Shown piece after piece: positions 7,511-11,037 of a stretch of 11,037 nucleotides of DNA. The stretch is taken from positions 1 to 11,037 of the forward strand of contig JABDRK010000334.1 of NCBI GenBank assembly GCA_013041785.1. Reading direction: 5' to 3'. Below the pieces are notes generated by a model. That model saw nothing but the letters and a program-made list of their open reading frames with translations, did not search any database and was not told where the DNA came from. This stretch comes from Eudoraea sp. (GTDB taxonomy: Bacteria; Bacteroidota; Bacteroidia; Flavobacteriales; Flavobacteriaceae). A program made the position numbers and the translations under genes. How positions within the stretch are numbered: the first letter of the stretch is position 1; every line of letters begins with the position of its first letter.

Positions 7511-9291
7511 TAAGGAATTGGCTCACATATGGGTTAAGTCTGATGGCATTACTGCTAATGGTTCCTGTTCACGCTCAGGAAGAGGAGGCTGTTTCCTTTG
7601 AGACAGTCCTGAGTAAAAATACCCTGGGGATCAACGAACGTCTCCGGGTTGAATTTACCATGAATAAAGACGGGGACAATTTTCAACCCCCTGATTTTGA
7701 AGGATTCAGAGTTATTATTGGCCCAACCCAATCCATTAGTTCCTCCTGGATTAATGGGGTGAGAACCTACTCAAAAACCTATTCCTATACCCTGGCCCCA
7801 ATGGCAAGGGGTACCTTCACTATAAAGCAGGCTACTATAGTAATAGATGGCATTACTTATAAATCCCTTCCTGAAAAGGTAACGGTAACCGCCGCAGTGG
7901 ATAAACCAAGCGATGAGAAAAACGTAGATGATATTGCCAGTGAAAACCTGCATTTGGTAGCCGAGGTTTCCAAAACAGACCCTTACCTCAACGAGGCGAT
8001 AAGTGTGGTGTATAAGCTCTATGTGAGCCCTGCTATAAATGTTTCGGACTTCAGGCCCTTGGACAATCCCAAATACAATAATTTCTGGAGCCAGGATCTG
8101 CCTTTAAACCGATATACAGTTGAAAACACAACCTATGATGGAAAGCCGTATCGCTATGTAATCCTCAAACGGGTAGTTCTCTATCCGCAAAAAGATGGAA
8201 AGCTGGAGATAGAACCCCTTTCACTTGACGTTACCCTGGAAGTCCCAACAGATAAAAGAGACTTTTTCGGGCGCCGTACCTATACCCAAACCAACATGAC
8301 GGTTTCTGCCGGAAGAAGATCGATTAGTGTAAAGCCCCTACCCCAGAACGGCCGACCCGAATCATTTCAGGGAGCTGTGGGTGCCTTTGAATTTTCCGTA
8401 AATACTTCTAAAAAAGTATTGAATGCCGCAGAATCCCTTCAGGCCAAAGTAACGGTTAAAGGCAAGGGCAATATGAAATTATTCCAATTACCTGAACCCA
8501 GTCTCCCAAGTGCCCTGGAGGTCTATGAACCCGAATTCAAAGAGAAGATCAGGACTTCCCTTTCCGGAATGCAGGGAGAAGTGAGCAATCAATATACCAT
8601 TGTCCCTGCCTATCGCGGCAAATACCCCATTCCAAGTATAACCTTCAGCTACTTCAACCCGGAAACAGAACGGTACGAATCCATAAACTCTGAGGAAATT
8701 ACCATCAATGTTCTGGAAGGGCCACAGCGGGAGGGCAGTGAGCCAACTACCTCAGTTACCACGAGACAGCCCATTAATGTGGAAGGGGGTAGCCAATTCA
8801 ATTTTATAAAGTTGAAAGCCAATCTGCAGGAAAAAGGATATCGTTTTTTCTTTGGTTCTACCGCATTTTACTTTTGGTTGCTTTCTCCTGTATTGCTGAT
8901 CCCCATCGCCATAATGTTTGGAAGAAAACGGGAAGCTATCGCCAGGGATGTTGAGGGAAATAAGGTAAAAAGGGCAAACAAGTTAGCCCGAAAGTATTTG
9001 TACAAAGCCAAAAAAGCACTGGGTAACAAAGAGGCTTTTTATGTGGCCATGGAAAAAGCCCTGCATAATTACCTCAAAGCCAAATTGAAGATTGAAACTT
9101 CAGAATTCACAAAGGATAAAATTTCAGACCTGCTTAATAAAAAGGGAGTGGATGGGGAGACGACCAAAGGATTCATTGGTCTTTTACAAAATTGCGAGAG
9201 GGCGCGATACAGTCCGTTTTCTAATGTTCAGATGAAACAGGACTACAGCAATGCAAGCGACATAATTTCGGCCATTGACAAACAATTGTGA
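7507..9291 (+). CDS. batD: BatD family protein
   Basis: The product has 594 residues, within the BatD range. The signal peptide is about 1-23 (SLMALLLMVPVHAQ). A long periplasmic beta-rich region (about 28-440) contains the family pattern: FETVLSKNTLGINERLRVEF near the start, FEGFRVIIGP (64-73), the second-domain opening LVAEVSKTDPYLNEA (150-164), and the third near 293-320. One transmembrane helix (452-471) is followed by a basic cytoplasmic tail (472-594) with helical content. The start is GTG 7507-7509 inside GTGA, overlapping the batC stop by 4 bases; the alternative ATG at 7543 would cut into the signal peptide, so GTG is preferred. BatD is presumed to link the periplasm to the BatA/BatB complex. 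The name aerotolerance comes from Bacteroides work, and the molecular role is unclear. Confidence 0.92.
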   Translation: MIRNWLTYGLSLMALLLMVPVHAQEEEAVSFETVLSKNTLGINERLRVEFTMNKDGDNFQPPDFEGFRVIIGPTQSISSSWINGVRTYSKTYSYTLAPMARGTFTIKQATIVIDGITYKSLPEKVTVTAAVDKPSDEKNVDDIASENLHLVAEVSKTDPYLNEAISVVYKLYVSPAINVSDFRPLDNPKYNNFWSQDLPLNRYTVENTTYDGKPYRYVILKRVVLYPQKDGKLEIEPLSLDVTLEVPTDKRDFFGRRTYTQTNMTVSAGRRSISVKPLPQNGRPESFQGAVGAFEFSVNTSKKVLNAAESLQAKVTVKGKGNMKLFQLPEPSLPSALEVYEPEFKEKIRTSLSGMQGEVSNQYTIVPAYRGKYPIPSITFSYFNPETERYESINSEEITINVLEGPQREGSEPTTSVTTRQPINVEGGSQFNFIKLKANLQEKGYRFFFGSTAFYFWLLSPVLLIPIAIMFGRKREAIARDVEGNKVKRANKLARKYLYKAKKALGNKEAFYVAMEKALHNYLKAKLKIETSEFTKDKISDLLNKKGVDGETTKGFIGLLQNCERARYSPFSNVQMKQDYSNASDIISAIDKQL

Positions 9292-10052
9292 ATATGAGAT
9301 ATTGGACATTATTATGGGTATCCCTTATATCTGCCTGGGCAATCGCGCAATCCGAAATCCGTTTTGACAGCGCAACCGTAGCCTATAATCAGGGAAATTA
9401 TGAAAAGGCCATAGCCCATTATCAGGCAATTCTTGAAGAGGGCAAACACTCTGCAGCCCTCTACTACAACCTGGGTAATTGTTATTACAAACGCAATCAA
9501 ATTGCCCCAAGCATATATTATTACGAAAAGGCCCTGTTATTGGCTCCAAATGATGCTGAAATCAAAAATAACCTGGTCTATGCCCAGAATATGACCCTGG
9601 ATGCCATAACCCCATTGCCCGAAACCACATTGTCCAGGTTTTACAAGCAGGTAACAGGAATAATGCCCTTTGACGGATGGGCATATTTGGGGGTTGTTTT
9701 TGTGGTGTTATTTGTACTGGCCTATATTCTGTTTTATTATTTCCGATATTCAACCCACAAAAGAATTGCCTTTATTAGCAGTCTTATCGCCATTGCCCTT
9801 GCGGTGATTTCCATATTAATCGCCTTTGTAGAATATCAGGATTTTAAGGCAGACGACCCCGCTATCATCTTTGCCCAAGAGATCACGGTTAAGACAGAAC
9901 CCAATGATCGGAGTGATGTGGCCTTCGTACTCCACGAAGGAACTAAAGTGAATGTCATGGACGCGTTTGATAACTGGAAAAAGATTCAACTGTCCGATGG
10001 TCAGGTAGGTTGGCTTCCTGATGATGCCCTAAGATTGTTAAAAGATTTTTAA
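9288..10052 (+). CDS. batE: BatE, TPR and SH3-like domain membrane protein
   Basis: This 254-residue protein has a signal peptide-like N-terminus (3-21, ending AIAQ). TPR helices at about 25-100 include VAYNQGNYEKAIAHYQ and ALYYNLGNCYYKRNQIAPSI. Two transmembrane helices lie at 131-151 and 159-181, joined by a short RYSTHKR cytoplasmic turn. A C-terminal bacterial SH3-like domain follows at about 191-250 (ITVKTEPNDRSDVAFVLHEGTKV, then GQVGWLPDDALRLL). TPR and SH3 parts are therefore both periplasmic. The SH3-like domain is of the type that often binds peptidoglycan or peptides. The start is either GTG 9288, inside a GTGA overlap with the batD stop, or ATG 9294 two codons later; the ATG may be the true one. 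No convincing terminator follows the stop. Confidence 0.9.
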   Translation: MNMRYWTLLWVSLISAWAIAQSEIRFDSATVAYNQGNYEKAIAHYQAILEEGKHSAALYYNLGNCYYKRNQIAPSIYYYEKALLLAPNDAEIKNNLVYAQNMTLDAITPLPETTLSRFYKQVTGIMPFDGWAYLGVVFVVLFVLAYILFYYFRYSTHKRIAFISSLIAIALAVISILIAFVEYQDFKADDPAIIFAQEITVKTEPNDRSDVAFVLHEGTKVNVMDAFDNWKKIQLSDGQVGWLPDDALRLLKDF

Positions 10053-10085
10053 ATATTCCTTAACAAAATATCTCTTTCATAATCT

Positions 10086-10093
10086 TATATTTA
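10086..10093 (+). promoter_or_regulatory. Possible -7 box before the small gene
   Basis: TATATTTA matches TAnnTTTG at five of six fixed positions and lies 6 bases before ATG 10100, so transcription from it would give an almost leaderless mRNA. No TTG is found at the expected distance upstream. GGAG (10095-10098) sits one base from the ATG, too close for a normal Shine-Dalgarno site. The 47-base gap also allows read-through from batE. Confidence 0.2.
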
Positions 10094-10099
10094 CGGAGT

Positions 10100-10402
10100 A
10101 TGTACAAGGCAAATACGATTTATACACTTCTATTTATATGGTTAGTGGCCATAATGGCGCCGCCTGTAATTTCGCTGGCTACTGATGAAGAACGTGTCTT
10201 CATTTCCCTGAACCAGAACGAAGAAGAGCAATCCGAGCAGGGAAAGAAAGACACCAGCGAGGAAAAAATCGTTCAGGAATCTGCCGACTATTCCGCATAT
10301 GCTTTTCACCTAAATACAAACAACTATTCCCCGGACCCGGTAATTAAAGGACCAGTCTGTTTTTTGGAAATTCCGCTACCTCCTCCCGAACATAAGGTGT
10401 AA
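10100..10402 (+). CDS. Small protein with one N-terminal hydrophobic segment, unknown function
   Basis: A 100-residue open frame starts at ATG 10100 and ends with TAA at 10400-10402. Residues 7-26 are hydrophobic (TIYTLLFIWLVAIMAPPVIS) and act either as a signal peptide or a membrane anchor. The rest is acidic and polar: NQNEEEQSEQGKKDTSEEK (39-57), then a Tyr/Asn-containing stretch, ending IPLPPPEHKV. The charged remainder probably faces the periplasm. I recognise no domain family. Gene-like evidence is the frame's clean coding composition, the position between two conserved genes on the same strand, and the plausible export segment. I recall similar short secreted proteins at this place in flavobacteria, but cannot verify that here. 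Confidence 0.7.
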   Translation: MYKANTIYTLLFIWLVAIMAPPVISLATDEERVFISLNQNEEEQSEQGKKDTSEEKIVQESADYSAYAFHLNTNNYSPDPVIKGPVCFLEIPLPPPEHKV

Positions 10403-10412
10403 ACACTTTTTT
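10394..10412 (+). terminator. Weak candidate intrinsic terminator after the small gene
   Basis: AAGGTG (10394-10399) can pair with CACTTT (10404-10409), including one G-T pair, around the loop TAAA, and six consecutive T residues end at 10412, followed by ATTT. The stem is short, AT-rich and overlaps the stop codon, so termination would be inefficient at best. Confidence 0.25.
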
Positions 10413-10440
10413 ATTTCCGCTTTAAATTTATTGTTAAACC

Positions 10441-10465
10441 CATCCTGAATAGTCCTTTCGGGATG
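10441..10465 (+). promoter_or_regulatory. Stem-loop just upstream of the SulP start
   Basis: CATCCTGAA (10441-10449) pairs with TTCGGGATG (10457-10465), a 9-bp stem with one G-T pair and the 7-base loop TAGTCCT. The 3' arm contains an ATG (10463) that is in frame with the transporter. No T-run follows, so it is not an intrinsic terminator. It may limit ribosome access or mark the 5' end of the message; this is inferred only from structure and position. Confidence 0.4.
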
Positions 10466-10480
10466 AAATATCTTTATGTT

Positions 10481-11037
10481 ATGTTCAAGTATCTTAAAAA
10501 TGATCTTCCTGCCAGTATCGTGGTCTTTTTCGTGGCCCTGCCCCTTTGTCTGGGAATTGCTTTGGCCAGCGGAGCTCCCCTGTTTTCCGGATTAATAGCC
10601 GGTATTGTAGGGGGTATATTCGTAGGATCCCTGAGTGGGTCCCATATAGGAGTAAGTGGTCCTGCTGCCGGTTTGGCTGCTATAGTGTTAACAGCCATTG
10701 CTACCCTGGGAAGTTTTGAAAATTTCCTGCTTGCGGTTGTGCTCGGGGGTATTATCCAGCTGCTGTTTGGCGTACTCAAGGCCGGAGTTATTGGGTATTA
10801 TTTCCCATCATCCGTCATCAAGGGAATGCTTACCGGTATCGGTATTATTATCATCCTGAAACAAATCCCGCATTTCTTTGGCTATGACGCCACTCCGGAA
10901 GGAGATTTTTCATTCATTCAAGATGGGGGGAACACCTTTACCGAAATTTTTACCACCTTTCGTTACATCAGCCCAGGTGCCACCCTAATTTCCGTGATAG
11001 GGCTTGGAGTCCTGATCTTGTGGGATCGGGTACTGAC
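10481..11037 (+). CDS. SulP-family inorganic anion transporter, 3' end off the window
   Basis: The first 185 codons of a polytopic membrane transporter are visible, against a usual length of about 500-570. The product opens [20 protein letters not shown], followed by successive hydrophobic helices at about 11-30, 33-50, 58-77, 82-101, 110-127 and 165-181. The region [15 protein letters not shown] (52-66) is the conserved TM3-type signature of SulP/SLC26 proteins. These move sulfate, bicarbonate or other anions across the inner membrane; bacterial members may act in bicarbonate uptake. The start at ATG 10481 is preferred because family members begin near MFKFLKND; an in-frame ATG at 10463 would add six residues. 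The C-terminal STAS domain, if present, lies outside the window. Confidence 0.93.
   Translation, partial: MFKYLKNDLPASIVVFFVALPLCLGIALASGAPLFSGLIAGIVGGIFVGSLSGSHIGVSGPAAGLAAIVLTAIATLGSFENFLLAVVLGGIIQLLFGVLKAGVIGYYFPSSVIKGMLTGIGIIIILKQIPHFFGYDATPEGDFSFIQDGGNTFTEIFTTFRYISPGATLISVIGLGVLILWDRVL

Noticed and set aside
10038..10052. Perfect TTAAAA-GAT-TTTTAA inverted repeat at the batE end, considered as a terminator
   Set aside because: The stem is six A-T pairs with no GC and no following T-run, and it lies inside codons; it would not be stable enough.
991..10052. The eight-gene block as a new biological system
   Set aside because: Gene order and domains match the already described Bat aerotolerance cluster of Bacteroidota; novelty may lie in details, not in the system itself.
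10423..10430. TAAATTTA as a SulP promoter -7 box
   Set aside because: It resembles TAnnTTTG but has no TTG at the proper upstream distance and lies in AT-rich DNA where such matches are frequent.
1..11037. CRISPR arrays, tRNA or rRNA genes, transposases, attachment sites
   Set aside because: No regularly spaced repeats, RNA gene signatures, transposase motifs or flanking direct repeats were found on either strand.

Overview
The window looks like chromosomal DNA from a member of the Bacteroidota, most likely the class Flavobacteriia. The reasons are gene content and order (MoxR ATPase, DUF58, two von Willebrand A proteins, TPR proteins and a BatD protein on one strand), weak or absent Shine-Dalgarno sites, and moderate GC. 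I cannot name a genus.

Region 1 (1-831, minus strand) is the 5' part of an aldo/keto reductase gene that runs off the left edge. A 159-base divergent spacer (832-990) separates it from the next block and should hold promoters for both directions.

Region 2 (991-10052, plus strand) is one compact array of eight genes: a MoxR-family AAA+ ATPase, a DUF58 protein with a complete MIDAS, a 552-residue protein with a predicted signal peptide and two membrane spans, then batA, batB, batC, batD and batE. Genes overlap or are separated by 6 bases or fewer, except for a 98-base gap between the ATPase and DUF58 that contains mutually exclusive hairpins. This is the known Bat (Bacteroides aerotolerance) locus. 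Family knowledge suggests that the ATPase acts as a chaperone-like partner of the vWA proteins. BatA and BatB would carry metal-binding vWA domains held between membrane segments, BatC and BatE would supply TPR scaffolds, and BatD and the 552-residue protein would supply large periplasmic domains tethered to cytoplasmic helical modules. The molecular function of the complex is not firmly established.

Region 3 (10053-11037, plus strand) holds a small gene for a 100-residue protein with one hydrophobic N-terminal segment and no family I recognise, then the 5' part of a SulP-family anion transporter gene cut by the right edge. A stem-loop sits immediately upstream of, and partly inside, the possible SulP start.

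I see no mobile element, CRISPR array, RNA gene or prophage. The window is mostly a well-conserved housekeeping-type locus and I do not claim a new system. The points most worth checking are a cytoplasmic helical module that seems shared by the 552-residue protein and BatD, the structured gap after the ATPase gene, and the unexplained small protein.
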